The notes under the pieces were generated by a model. That model had not been told where the DNA came from and ran no database searches. It saw nothing but the letters and a program-made list of their open reading frames with translations. Of a DNA stretch of 64,000 nucleotides, positions 34,706 through 47,688 are shown in pieces; position 1 is the stretch's first letter, and each line of letters opens with the position of its first letter. The position numbers and the translations under genes are program-made. This DNA comes from Halichondria panicea (taxonomy: Eukaryota; Porifera; Demospongiae; Suberitida; Halichondriidae): NCBI RefSeq assembly GCF_963675165.1, contig NC_087392.1:5525442-5589441 (forward strand), written 5' to 3'.

Positions 34706-35266
34706 ATGTGCCCACAATTGTCTGAGAGTTATCTATCCTCACTCACAAGGAGCACATAAATTACTTATGGGCTCCTTCACACAAATTTAACTTTTATAGT
34801 CTAAAATGAGGTGAACTAGGCCTCCTAAGAGGTGGTTAGTACCAACCACCACCAGCAACCACTGTGGACACATCCCTGCACTACAGTTGATAAGAGGCCC
34901 CAGTAGTAGTCATAATAAAGGAGATGGAGTAGCATAGCCTTGCAGAGGACGTAATCGGAAAGTAACGTGACTCTTCCTGTCTGAAACGCGTGATCAATTT
35001 GGCATTGCAAGTGGCGGCTCCAGTTACCAAGCAAGAAGTCACGTTACTTTCCAAATACATCTGATGCAAGCCTATGCTATGTTTGACTATCTCTCTCCTT
35101 TTAACATTATAGACTCTTGGTGGTAGTAGTATGGTTCTTACCGTGGGGCTGGCCAGGAGGCAGAGGAAGAGGAAGCGGAAGCTTGGACATCGATGAAGGG
35201 TATACCGTAGCCTCAGAGGTCACCAGGGGTCGATTATTCTGGACCTGGTACAAAAAGCCAGCTCTA

Positions 35267-35536
35267 CCGTATAGCGGGTATATTTCGAGGGTATAAATTT
35301 TCGCGGATGGACCATTACAAAGGATTTCGCGGATTTTATTTTCGTGGTCTGAGTTCCAGCCTTTTGGCGCATGCGCACATCACCATGCAGCTGTACCTCC
35401 ACACCGTTAGCCTCGAATCCATAATACTGAACACGCCTACTATTCATAAATTTTCGTGGGTATAAATTTTCGCGATACAGGCGCAATCCGCGAAAACCGC
35501 GAACATTTATACCCTCGAAATATACCCGCTATACGG
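35267..35536. mobile_element. MITE with long inverted repeats and TA target duplication
   Basis: Ends CCGTATAGCGGGTATATTTC and its reverse complement. Inverted similarity runs for roughly 35-40 bp (CGAGGGTATAAATTTTCGCG against CGCGAACATTTATACCCTCG). TA sits on both sides (35265-35266, 35537-35538), as expected for Tc1/mariner-type insertion. It lies in an intron of FIP1 copy A. Confidence 0.85.
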
Positions 35537-36282
35537 TATATACTATATACACACACGGCCACGGGTAACAAGCTACAGCCGTGTACTAGCTGGTGGGTGG
35601 AGCTGGAGCTTGACTATATGTTATGTAAACTACATACTACAACCATCAGTCTTAATTCGCACAAAATACAGAAAAATTGGACAACAATTTTACAGATCTG
35701 TATAATTATTACCGTTGCATGCTTTGTGATGACGTCATAGTAGACATGTACATGCATGATAATTATATGATAAATGGTCAACAGGTAAGCAGCAGCACAC
35801 AGCAGATATTCAACTAGTGTCTGATTAATGGGACGGCTAATAATAACACAACTAGAGTACCAGGTTTGCTGAGTCACTTGAAGGCTTACGGCTATTTTGT
35901 TGAGGTTTCCAACTTCAGTTTTCATTTTACGCTGTTTGTCACAATATAATCGCCACGTTTCCTCAGTGAAGCCATAGTTGAAGTAATCAGTAATATCAGC
36001 ACCTGAGGCAAAGGCAGAGTAGAACTGATACAAAATGACGTTAATTAGATGATGATTTTAGACACCAAAATCAGTCTAAGAGGATATGAACACACTACAT
36101 GGAGCTCTCAATGAGTTGCACTACAGAATGCATTGTTTGTTACTGGAATTGAATACTCAAAACAAGGCTCTCAAACTATTACACAAGTGGTTGTGGGAAA
36201 ACCTGTTTAGTCTTAAAGATGGTAGAGATATATCTCCACCCCCCCCCCACACACACATCCCCACCCTCACATGCCCACTCAC

Positions 36283-36795
36283 CTGGTAGTCTTCACGGCT
36301 TGTCGACCACCTCTCCTATATCCATCTCGAGGAGTCACATGATTTGGAACACGACCTGCACAATTCAGAACAGTATAACACACATTAGTGCAGACCATCA
36401 CTACCGTATGTATTCACAAGTCAATATCAAGGGGACAATGAACCTTTTACAAAGAAAAGTAATATCAAGGAGACAATCATACATTTTCTCAATTGTCCTT
36501 GATATTACGCACCTTGATGTACAAACCATCTCAACGTGAGCAGAGCACCCACACCGAGCGGTAGACCTGCACACAGGACAGTCCATCATGCTGGAATAGT
36601 TTAGCTATTATAGTCTACCTCTGGCAACTGAGTTCCTTCAACACTGAAGCAGCACATCTCTCTCCTCTTCTGACAGCTGCATACGAGGTTATCATACTAC
36701 ACTTGCAGGCAGTCTATACAGTACCTGGATTCTCCTGGGTGGTCTTTTGCTGCGTGGTGGGGCCGGCGGCTCCTCTCCTGTTTGTGTTCTTGATG
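36283..36795 (-). pseudogene. OCIAD-like pseudogene, exons 1-4 remnants
   Basis: Matches the 5' half of the intact OCIAD gene: exon 1 without its start codon (PPAPPRSKRPPRRIQ coding block near 36727-36775), exon 2 (about 36619-36676), exon 3 (about 36513-36566) and the start of exon 4 (to 36355). Exon 4 similarity is lost after VPNHVT and runs into unrelated coding-like sequence ending at a GTGAGT donor (36283). The ATG region is replaced, so it cannot make OCIAD. It was carried with the shared SMARCAD1 promoter block. Confidence 0.75.
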
Positions 36796-36889
36796 GTAGC
36801 TAGCTAGCTGGTACTAATCATTTTCAGACACAAAATTTGAAAACGATTTGTACCAACTACGTGTAGCTTGTAAAGCGCGGCGTGGATCA

Positions 36890-38322
36890 GAGACTAACTG
36901 GCGCATGGCAGAGAAGGTTGTCGTGTGTGAAGTAGCTGCAGTACTGGCTCAATGCTGTCCACCTCCATCCAAGACAAGTTCTCTCACCTGCAACAAACTG
37001 AGTCTCAGAGGTAGCAACTGAGGGGATGCTTCTGTATTGTACACTGGAGATTGGCCATTCCCGAGTCATTGTGTCTGTTAATTAATATCTACTTTTATGG
37101 AACATCTCTTATGGTGTTTTTTAGCTCACAAAAATTTGATTAAGTCAACTTATTTCCCCTGTACAGTTCACGATTCTTACTTTGTAGGGTGGATAACTAG
37201 TCCAATGGTAATGCTGCATGTCCTCTACAGTTCACAGTTCTTACTACACTGCCCCCCCCCCACACACACACACACACACACACATTCCACAGAGAGTGGA
37301 CGAGTCGAGTGCCTACTACCAGGAGCAAGTGAGACAGGCCAAGCAGATCATGATACCCTTCACACTGCGGAGGCTCAGGTCACAAGTACTGATTCAGCTC
37401 CCGGCCAAGGTGTCCAGTACGGAGCATTGTCAGCTGACGGAGACTCAGTGGACGTTGTACAGGGGCGTGGTGGAGAGGTCACTCGGGGTCAATCTGTTCA
37501 TTATAGTATTTTCACCCCATACTGAGCACCCCCTCTCCACTACAGGTGATGAGCTCAACAAGAGGATGGACGTGATGGTAGACCTTACAATACCACGGAA
37601 TACTTACATTGTGGTGGTCGTTCCTTAGCAACAAAATGGTTTTGTTTTCAATGGCTTAGTTTTCAATGTGTATCTGTGTACCGTATTACTACAATGTTTT
37701 GCAAGCATCAAACATAAACGAATTTTGTGAGTGTTGGTATATGATAAAATCGCAAATGCCTTTACTGGTGCTAGTATGACATACGATCCCTGCCAGAACA
37801 CCTTCCTACATGTTCATACTCTCTCATTCATTTTGTATGCCCCCTCCATACATGCATGCAGGGATGTGACGGTCCTGAGGCTGGTGGGTGGTGGGACAGT
37901 GGAAGAGGACATCCTCCAGTTCTAGTCTGCACAGAGCAAGCTGCGACTGGAGCACGACCTCACAGCCTCCACTGACCACGGTGAGGGACGAGAGGGACAT
38001 GGTCACAATATTGACACTGTATTGACACACTGTAAGCTAAAAAGCTTTTGTGAATTACATTTGAATGTAGTTATTTGACTGTTCAAGCTGTGCTATGGTA
38101 GCTAGCTGAGAGGACACAAGAGTCTGTTTTATAATTACAGCAGATTAACAAGCAACTATACATGCATGCATGTTACTAATTGACCTACACAGTATTTGTA
38201 AACCTATTGCATTTTACTATTCTTTACTGTTTCCCCTTCATTCTCCAGATGATAAATTGGACGTGACTGGTCTCCTACAGAAGGCTCTAGCAAGATCTCA
38301 AACTATGAACCTCCCAACCTAA
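36890..38322 (+). pseudogene. SMARCAD1-like duplicate S3
   Basis: Contains the 5' block with GGCGCATGGCA (36900-36910), the helicase exon from 37293 (ESSAYYQEQVRQAKQIM, LRRLRSQVLIQLPAK, TETQWTLYRGVVERS), the exon beginning GDELNKRMDVMVDL at 37546, the C-terminal exon 37862-37980 (VTVLRLVGGGTVEEDI) and the last exon 38249-38322 (LDVTGLLQKALARS, stop TAA). The intron after the 37293 exon has lost its donor, so that exon runs into the next one. RKATNHPLL is cut after MVDL, and the C-terminal exon has an in-frame TAG from an extra TTCTAG shared with S5. The ATPase N-lobe is absent. Confidence 0.75.
37250..37285. repeat. C-run/(CA)n microsatellite at the S3 splice acceptor
   Basis: Poly-C followed by (CA)n, ending at ATTCCACAG before the helicase exon at 37293. 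Confidence 0.9.
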
Positions 38323-38329
38323 CGTTGAC

Positions 38330-38976
38330 TATTGAGTTTAGTTCTCATTAAAAAATTCCTTGAACTCCCTCAACATCATTCAGATCAGTATGTTTTATTG
38401 TCAGTGAATGCAGTGATTTTTGTAAAAGAAATACTACACTTTCGTTTTTGTGAGTATCTGACAATTTGCTAGTGACACACACTAAAGCTAGATAGGTGAA
38501 TCGCTCACTGGGATATTCATTAATCGAAACACATAATCAGAAATCAATTTTTATGGTAGTACACCTATAATGTCCATGTAAAATGTCCAGCGCATTAATT
38601 TATGCAGGTGTTTGTGGGGGACATTGTTACTGAATGGAAGCCATAGCATGCAATGTGCACTATAGGATATGACACTCCAATCAACCAATAATCTGTTATT
38701 ATATGCATGGCTACTAACAAACTAGCCATGCATCCTTGAGGTAGAGAGAACACTAATTATTAATTCAACAAGAGATAACTTTTCATAGACAGATATCAAT
38801 GGCGTGTGAGCAAAACGATAATGTCCCAGTCCTCATAAGAAAAGGTGAATAAAGAGTGCAAAAACACAGACACACACACAGACATAGCACATTAGAGCAG
38901 ACACAGCAAGGTGTCTCTATAGTGAGACCACACACTGACTGAGGGTATAGCTAGAGAGAACATTAGTCTTAGAGTT
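38330..38976. other. Duplicated spacer between SMARCAD1 and FIP1 3' ends (copy B)
   Basis: Near identical to 59800-60512 and, in its right part from about 38597, to 29597-29975. This shows that SMARCAD1 (+) and FIP1 (-) were convergent neighbours before duplication. Copy C has an extra ACTTCCC triplet repeat at about 60199-60230 absent here. No gene. Confidence 0.65.
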
Positions 38977-41099
38977 CTAGGAAGGAGTTCTTGATCTAGA
39001 GCGAGAGTCTCTGGTTGTGTCAGCATCAGTAGTGGCTTTGGTCTTCTCTTTGCGGCTGCTTCTCTCATTATCCTTGCTCCTGCTTGTACTGCGGTGGCGA
39101 CGACTCGACCTACACACGAGTAACCATAGCAGCAATTACATGTGAGAACACACAGCGCAGTACATGACAGTCTATATATGCAATTGGCAAACGTACTGCA
39201 GTCTTATCAGGTACTTATTACTTGCTCAAACACTTGGCAATAAACACAACAGTGTAAGAGCTCTAGGTAGATTTACGTGTACTTTGTTTCTGCGCACAGC
39301 TGAGTTAATTTTTTTTGAAACTTGAAAACACTCAAATAATATCAAAAACAGAACACACAGAACATGAAGACACTTACCGCTCGTGTCTTGAACGATCTTC
39401 CCGGTGTTCTCGTCTGCTGCTCTTCTGCTATACAGAAACAAACACAATCAATACAAGCATCAGTGTGATACAAGCAACAGTGTATATATACTGGCCACAG
39501 ACACTCTTCAATAGAGAGAGCTGCACAGCTACAGGCAGTAGGAGGGTGCATAGCCAATACCAACATACGCTCACCTTTTCTCATTCTTTGTCACGGTCGT
39601 GTCTGTCGCTCCGATGGTGCTCACGGTGATGACGACTGCTACGACTGCTGCATTCACGATCTCGCGAGCGTGACCTGAACAAGAGATATTAATGCCTCGT
39701 TAAAATGGTTCTAAATGATTAAAGCTAACCATACATTGTACCGTAGCCCTCAAGCAATTATGTACACAGGACTATTATATAACGAACACCATTGGAGAGC
39801 TAAGAGGTGACCTTTGTTGAGGGATTGCTTACTACAACTGTTCATTTAGAACCTGGGTGTATCCCTTCAGGGGTGGCCATTAAGATGGGTTCCATTGAAG
39901 ACAGTGTACACGTACTAATACTGCCAGTTATATTATAGCATCAATAACCCCACCCTCTCACCTAGACCTCCTGCGGTGTCTCCGGGAGGAACTCTTCTTG
40001 TAGCGCTCGTACGATGAGCTACGAGAACGAGAACGGGACGAAGTGGATCGAGACGGGGATCTACTGCGTGGGCGGAACCCCTCAAAGAGCTCAGGGGGAG
40101 GTGGTCCCATGGCAGGGTCCCAATGAAAGGGGGCACCTACACAATGAGTGGGCGTTGCCTAGAGTTAATGAACCGTTACCACAATTCTCTATGTTCTACA
40201 TGAGAAGATAATTTCCTATACACAGTTTTTCCAAACATGAATAATGTAAGTACACACAGTTTTACATGAGATAATTTCCTAGACACAGTTTTTGTTGAGT
40301 GCTTCTTTCATTGTAACTCAGTACACTCACCGTGTAGCATGTCAGGGGGCATGGGGGGTAAGCCCCTCTCATCAAATGACATTGGACCATGATCCCCTGG
40401 CGGTGGAAACGGCATGCCTGTAACCATAGAAACAAACAATGGTAATCAATACACGCACGACACTGGAGGGAGAGTTGGTTCATTCTATTTACAAGTAAGG
40501 CTAAGGACATTTTTAATATTAGTCTGAGAAAACGTAATAGGCATAGAAAAGTTATTAAAATAATAACGTGCAGTGTACCTGGGAAGGGAGGATGCATTCC
40601 ATCAGGCGTGCCCCCCATTCCCATGCCCATGCCTGAAGGGGGCATAGGGGGAAACCCGTGTTGAGGGGGCGGGAGGTTGGGTAGACCACTGCCGTCTGGT
40701 GGTCTCACTCCAAACATGGTGGCCATTGCTGCGGCCAGGTTATGGTCTCCAGTGGGCGGGGCTCCATGGAAGGGTGGGGGGAATCCAAAGGGAGGGGGCG
40801 GGAGGTTGCCTAGCGATGATGGTGGTAGCATTGGGGCTGTATGTGTGGGCGGGGTATAGGCGAGTGGGTGTGATGAAAGGTTGTAATGACTCCTACATCC
40901 TGCCACAAAGTCTAAACACACACACATCCACCCACACACACCCACTTACGTGGCATGAGTGATGGTTTCAGAGGCATGTTGATGATGGTATTGCTCCTGT
41001 ACAAGAGAGAGAGTAATGTGACAACACACACACACACGGGGTACACTCACAGTGTCGGTAGCTCTGGAGTAGCCCTGCCATCTGATTCACCTCCGCCAC
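38977..41099 (-). pseudogene. FIP1-like copy B (truncated, nonsense mutation)
   Basis: Exons on minus: 41051-41099, 40950-40996, 40579-40836, 40331-40417, 39962-40136, 39575-39674, 39378-39424 and 38977-39109, matching copy C exon for exon. The exon 39575-39674 has TGA at 39581-39583 where copies A and C read CGA (Arg), a typical CpG-type change, so the last two exons would not be translated. Upstream of 41099 the homology fades and joins the OCIAD/SMARCAD1 promoter block at about 41240, so the Fip1 motif and N-terminus are missing. Confidence 0.82.
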
Positions 41100-41639
41100 C
41101 TGTGTGGGCAGAGCATCTATAAGTACTGTAACTTAAGCAATAAAGCTATCAAAGAGCTACAAAATACACCGTTCAAATAGGACAATCCCACTAGAGTTAC
41201 AAACACTCAAAGTTAGTCATCAAAAGAGGTCTCATTCCTACCAACTACGTGTAGCTTGTAAAGCGCGGTGTGGATCCAAGACTAACTGGCGCATGTAGGA
41301 CCAGAAAGCCAGAAATCGGAAAAAGCGGAAGTGAAGGGTAAATGAGTGGGCGTAGCAGGGCAATGCATTCCAAGGTTAACCCTTGACTTTGCACAGATGT
41401 AATGAGATATGCTCTTGCTTGATCTAGTCTATGTAAGTAAGTAGAAAGCTGGCCAGCCTAGTTTTAAGTAGACTCTCCATTGTCTGCAGTATAGACTTGA
41501 TATAATAGCTAGCTACTTGCACATGTCTGCAGTAGACTCTAGCTAGCTACATGCACAATTATGTCTGTACACTGAGCTAGATTTAGATGAATTTATTTTA
41601 ATTCAGCCAGTCACCGTTACTCCTACTTATACTCCCCAA

Positions 41640-43800
41640 TTTATTGTCCAGAGGTTATTTGGCTCTATACTGAAACACGCCGAGCCACTTTTCTGACTTT
41701 CTGAGAGCCATGATTATAGAACGGGAACTGGAATAATTATGTTCAATCCTGGTCTATATACAAGCAATTAAGTATATCAGCCAATAAGTTATGTTGATAT
41801 ACTCAATCGACTGGAACTTGCTGAGAAACTTTTCTGACTTTCCGAGAGCAGTGGTTCGTTAACGGAAACCCAGAAAAATAATATATTCAGTGCTGGTCTA
41901 GACATGCATGCAGATATCAGCCAGTATGTTGATATATACTCAAGTTTACAATTCTGAGGTTACTTTAATCGACTGGAACTTGCTGAGAAACTTTTCTGAC
42001 TTTCCGAGAGCAGCGGTTCGTTAACGGGAACCCAGAAAAATAACATATTCAGTGCTGGTCTAGACATGCATGCAGATATCAGCCAGTATGTTGATATATA
42101 CTCAAGTTTACAATTCTGAGGTTACTTTAATCGACTGGAACTTGCTGAGAAACTTTTCTGACTTTCCGAGAGCAGCGGTTCGTTAACGGGAACCCAGAAA
42201 AATAACATATTCAGTGCTGGTCTAGACATGCATGCAGATATCAGCCAGTATGTTGATATATACTCAAGTTTACAATTCTGAGGTTACTTTAATCGACTGG
42301 AACTTGCTGAGAAACTTTTCTGACTTTCCGAGAGCAGCGGTTCGTTAACGGGAATCCAGAAAAATAACATATTCAGTGCTGGTCTAGACATGCATGCAGA
42401 TATCAGCCAGTATGTTGATATATACTCAAGTTTACAATTCTGAGGTTACTTTAATCGACTGGAACTTGCTGAGAAACTTTTCTGACTTTCCGAGAGCAGT
42501 GGTTCGTTAACGGGAACCCAGAAAAATAATATATTCAGTGCTGGCTGGTCTAGACATGCATGCAGATATCAGCCAGTATGTTGATATATACTCAAGTTTA
42601 CAATTCTGAGGTTACTTTAATCGACTGGAACTTGCTGAGAAACTTTTCTGACTTTCCGAGAGCAGTGGTTCGTTAACGGGAACCCAGAAAAATAATATAT
42701 TCAGTGCTGGTCTAGACATGCATGCAGATATATCAGCCAGTATGTTGATATATACTCAAGTTTACAATTCTGAGGTTACTTTAATCGACTGAAACTTGCT
42801 GAGAAACTTTTCTGACTTTCCGAGAGCAGCGGTTCGTTAACGGGAACCCAGAAAAATAACATATTCAGTGCTGGTCTAGACATGCATGCAGATATCAGCC
42901 AGTATGTTGATATATACTCAAGTTTACAATTCTGAGGTTACTTTAATCGACTGGAACTTGCTGAGAAACTTTTCTGACTTTCCGAGAGCAGCGGTTTGTT
43001 AACGGGAACCCAGAAAAATAACATATTCAGTGCTGGTCTAGACATGCATGCAGATATATCAGCCAGTATGTTGATATATACTCAAGTTTACAATTCTGAG
43101 GTTACTTTAATCGACTGGAACTTGCTGAGAAACTTTTCTGACTTTCCGAGAGCAGTGGTTCGTTAACGGGAACCCAGAAAAATAACATATTCAGTGCTGG
43201 TCTAGACATGCATGCAGATATCAGCCAGTATGTTGATATATACTCAAGTTTACAATTCTGAGGTTACTTTAATCGACTGGAACTTGCTGAGAAACTTTTC
43301 TGACTTTCCGAGAGCAGTGGTTCGTTAACGGGAACCCAGAAAAATAATATATTCAGTGCTGGTCTAGACATGCATGCAGATATCAGCCAGTATGTTGATA
43401 TATACTCAAGTTTACAATTCTGAGGTTACTTTAATCGACTGGAACTTGCTAAGCAACTTTTCTGACTTTCCGAGAGCTGTGCTTCGTAAACGGAAACCCA
43501 GAAAATATATTTAGTGCTGGTCTTAGACAAGCAGGTAGCAGCCAATACGTTGATACACTCTTCTGAGGTTACTTTAATCGACTGGGAACTTGCTGAGAAA
43601 CTTTTCTGACTTTCCGAGAGCAGTGATTCGTAAACGGAAACCCAGAAAATATATTCAGTGCTGGTCCTATATAGACAAGCAGGTATCAGCCAATAATTAT
43701 GTTGATATACCTAAGTTTACAATTCTGAGGCTATACTTTAATCGACTGCATGGAACTTCCTGGAGCAACTTTTCAGACTTTTCATGAGTAGTGATTCAAC
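41640..43800 (+). repeat. Tandem array, left arm of foldback element 2 (about 14 units)
   Basis: The same unit of about 162 bp as in copy 1, but most units read GCTGAGAAACTTTTCTGACT where copy 1 mostly has GCTGAGCAACTTTTCTGACT. Internal units are almost identical to each other, so the array was homogenised separately in this copy. Confidence 0.93.
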
Positions 43801-45853
43801 TGTAATTCATAAAAAGCATTTCTCGGACAAGCAATGCAGGCAGTCAGTCCATCCATACCTTCAGTTATTGTTACTTTACTCAACTATAGAACGACTCTTG
43901 ACGTTCCATGGGCAGTATAATTCAAATGTTGATTACAATATTTCACTAGATGCAAGATTATTATTCACGGCTCAGTGCAAAGATAGCCTTTTGAGTAAGT
44001 TCGTGACAGAAGATTCAATCATGAGAAACTATATTGAAGTGTATAGGACTATACGTAGACTCTATACTATATATAATTTCATTTTGCTGGGCTGATAGAC
44101 TGGTGTGTACCTGGTTTGTTGCATGACCATGCATGCATCTATATATATAGTGTGTTGTCAGCAGCTAATTACTATAGGTTTTGCTTGAATAGATGTATTA
44201 CTGTGTATTGTCTTGATAATTTGATATAATTATAGTGTGCATGTGTCATGGGTGTAGACTAAATTCTATACCAGGATCCATGCAAAACAGTATACACAAA
44301 CAATCCTCAGTCCTGGCAGTGTATATATACGTGGTCTACACCAGTCCTATATACAATAGGTATATGGACGAGCAGTGACAATGAAGTAGGCAGTGATGAT
44401 GCTGCGATTGAAAGACAGTTATGAGAGAGAGTGAGGAAAACTCTCACTGGATAAATACAGGCGTATATAGTTACAACATAAACTACATTGCAAGTAGATG
44501 ATAATCGCTATATAGTTAAGCTTGTAGATTGTACACCATTGTCTCTAGATATAATTATATGTCCTATATAGCTGTAATGCAAGGCCGGCCTATATAATTA
44601 TATAGGCGATAGGAAAATGGGGGTGAGGCTGAAGCCCCCCGCAGGTGATTCTGGTGCATCCAAAGCACTTCCTGACACAGTAATTTATGTTGCTTACATT
44701 TTATAGAAGGCAAGCATAATTATATCTCTACCAAAGATTGGAGCGCCCCAATAAAAAAGACTTACTACTGTCGTGGCCGTACCGTGACCATGCCGTGACA
44801 ATTAATCTGTCAGTATGTAAAATGAATAATTATGTCAATAATTTTTTTACACCATAATTATAATTAAATACACCAAGCCACAGGTGTTTCAACCATTGAC
44901 GAAAAGTCTGTCAAAGAAAGAGATTCCATAAAGTGTTCTGGCATTAGCGAAGATGAGGTGCAAAAATAATTATATCAATAGTTCTCGACTCAACCAGAAA
45001 ATCAAAGGAAGATTTGAGAATAAACCATCCAATGCATTCAAGCAATCCTTATATAATTATAGCATCAAGTTCATAATAAGCATTATGCATGGACTATCCC
45101 GTAGACATACAAAGCAAGATAATAATACAACGTACATACCAGACAGGCTTTTTAATTAATATGGCCGGGGCTGTTAAAATAATGTTGTGTCGTTGAAACT
45201 TAATTATCCAACTGATAGCCTCCCTCACACATATATAGGGCAATATTCTAGATTTATATATTTTAACAGACACACCAAGAGAGGCCGGTATAGTGGATCA
45301 ACCATATATAACTATACTCCGACGACCACTTCTTAGTTTTATTCTCTCTCACAGCCAACTATATAGTTATAATCCGCCTATTTGATCCACAAGTAACCTT
45401 TTTTTTACAATTCAAGCTATAATTATAACTTCAGCAGTACTTCCACCCAATCATCTCCCTAACCCTCCCAATAATTATGTTAAAACTGCCTATTCATATA
45501 GAACTAAAAACAGACAACATCAGCTATTGTATATACAGACATGCAACGGCCACAACAGCGTCCTTAACTGGTTCACCAAGGAATAAGACATAACGTTAAA
45601 AACTTGCATGGATTAAGGAAATATACACTACTATCAAGCTATGCAAACTAGAGGAACTGCAATTACAAAACCAATCCCTGATCCTAAAATTGATTATGAC
45701 ACAAACCTATAGCAAAAACTCTAGCAGCCAACCCCAAGAAGCTGTTCTCTAAATCCACTATATACCTATGCCCTTGTAACAGATGTATCGTGAACTGCAT
45801 GCATAAGAACTTACCAGAACTATAGCTAGTGTTAACAATCTGCCTATAATGGT

Positions 45854-46189
45854 ATGTGTTTGTCCATTACAATTTTTACTCAGCGGCATCATACACAAAG
45901 TAACATGACTCGCGCACGTGATGAAGTATACTGTAAACTTACTAGTAATCTCCTAGAAAATGTTAACCGTGACGTTTTTAGGGGTGCATGTACAATGACA
46001 TCTGATTCTAGCTATATTCGTTTGCGTTCAACGTTCAGAGCTGCTCACTGCACACTGATAGAAAACGATCTTTTCACAAAAATCATAAATAGAGACAATA
46101 GTCGGGTTGATCCTCTTCACTTCCACTCTTTACTCACTGCTAACAAATTCTGTGCGTTGCGTAATGTGTGCGCAAGCTTGCGCAATTGA
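45854..46189 (+). CDS. Hypothetical 111-aa protein in foldback element 2
   Basis: Counterpart of 25218-25553 with one amino-acid difference (Asn for Asp near residue 86). No known domain. The caveats given for the copy-1 frame apply. Confidence 0.3.
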   Translation: MCLSITIFTQRHHTQSNMTRARDEVYCKLTSNLLENVNRDVFRGACTMTSDSSYIRLRSTFRAAHCTLIENDLFTKIINRDNSRVDPLHFHSLLTANKFCALRNVCASLRN

Positions 46190-47688
46190 CAGGATATCAC
46201 GTTACTTTGTGCACAGTTTTGTGTATAGAGGTATTGGTAGTTCGACACTCTTCTCTTCTTATATTATTTATACTCTTGCCGTTAACGTATAGTGCTATAT
46301 TAATGATATAGTAACTATATTATTTCTAGCACAATACGTATATACGGTATCTCACATAATACCATGGCATAGTTATAGCCATGGGTATACATGTATAACA
46401 TGCACTCAGCCATAATTTTCATATAATTATCAGTTCACCAATAGTGTGTAATGCTATTCACATGCATGCATGCACACAGTACAGGTAACAGAGCTTTTCC
46501 AGTTTGAAAGAGTATGCCCTATATAATTATTTAAATACACTAGCTGAGTTTTGAAAAAAGTGAGACAAATTGTATGACACTATTAGATGCTTAAAACTAC
46601 TGAAATTTTTTATCTGCATGTTCCCATATAATATGCATAAATGACCTGATCATGACATCTTCAGCAGATTACATCAAGAACGAAGACATTATCAAACTCC
46701 ATTCTTCTATAAATAATGCTCATAGACACCATCAATGTGTACAGATACCAACTGACCTCACAGAATCTATTGGTTCCTAAATTAAACAGCATTGCAGTTA
46801 TAGCAGATCTATATAATTATATATATAGAATGCACATTGTTAATTATTACAGCATAAAACAATTTATGCATGCAGTTACCTTGCCCTAGCTGGGATTGAG
46901 ATGTCTCAGTATAATTATATAGCACTGCTTCGAATAATTTTCACTTTCAGCGTCATAGTGACACACACAACTCAGAACGTCTTTCACACTCAAGCCGAAC
47001 CAGAAATCCAAAATCAACAAAAATTGAAAATCAGCAAAAAAAATCTGGAGACGCAACTGCTGATTGCTTTGTTGCTTTGTGCAAAATGAGATACTCCGAA
47101 AAGACATCAATGCGCAAGACATTATCCACTTGCAATTGTACCTAAATTATATGTCTACATGCAGGATAGTCTATCATGCTCATTAGAACTTGACGCTAAG
47201 GATTGCATGGTTTTCTCAAATCTTCCTTTAATTTGATTTTCTGGTTGAGTCAGGAACTATTGATATAATTATTTTTGCACCTCTAATGCTCTAATTTCTT
47301 TTTAATCTCCCTTCGATGGCATCCTTTTTCTTCTGTACGTAACACATGCGCTTTTCTTTCTGGTTGGTTAATGGGTTTCAATTTCACCCACTGACAGATT
47401 GTCACGGTATATGTGTATGGTAGTAAGCCTTTATCATTGGGGCGCTCCGATCGTTGGTAGGGATATGCTTGCCTTCCAATATGGGGACGATTATTTTAAG
47501 AAACTGGCCTGGCACGTATTACCACAAAACTAAAACTATAAACGTAGTAAACATTGCATAACCATTACGTAATTAACACATTGTACACATTGACAGTTTA
47601 TGTTGTAACTATATATGCCTGTATACCTCTGATTCAGCACATTATGAGTATTCCTCGCTCACTCTCATATCTTCTTCAATCTCTAGTA
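46190..47688. other. Right core of foldback element 2, no recognised gene
   Basis: AT-rich, collinear with 25554-27085 of copy 1. Contains the inverted partners of the left core (ATTGGGGCGCTCC at 47436, TCTGGTTGAGTCAGGAACTA at 47241). Confidence 0.5.

Larger units (their letters stand above)
29976..36002 (-). pseudogene. FIP1-like pre-mRNA 3'-end processing factor, copy A (5'-truncated, damaged)
   Basis: Exons on minus: 35890-36002 (Fip1 motif, [16 protein letters not shown]), 35142-about 35181, 34319-34396, 34058-34106, 33960-34006, 33527-33784 (Pro/Gly/Met-rich), 33251-33337, 32881-33055 (HWDPAMGPPPPELFEGFRPR, then RS repeats), 31954-32053 (RD/RE-rich), 31714-31749 and 29976-30108 (RS-rich C-terminus). 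This layout matches FIP1L1, the CPSF subunit that binds U-rich RNA and poly(A) polymerase. It is the only copy here with the Fip1 motif, but the N-terminus is missing because the OCIAD pseudogene block begins upstream. The 31714 exon lacks 11 bp present in copies B and C, shifting the last exon's frame. A LINE lies about 16 bp past that exon's donor. A hybrid isoform cannot be excluded. Confidence 0.72.
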
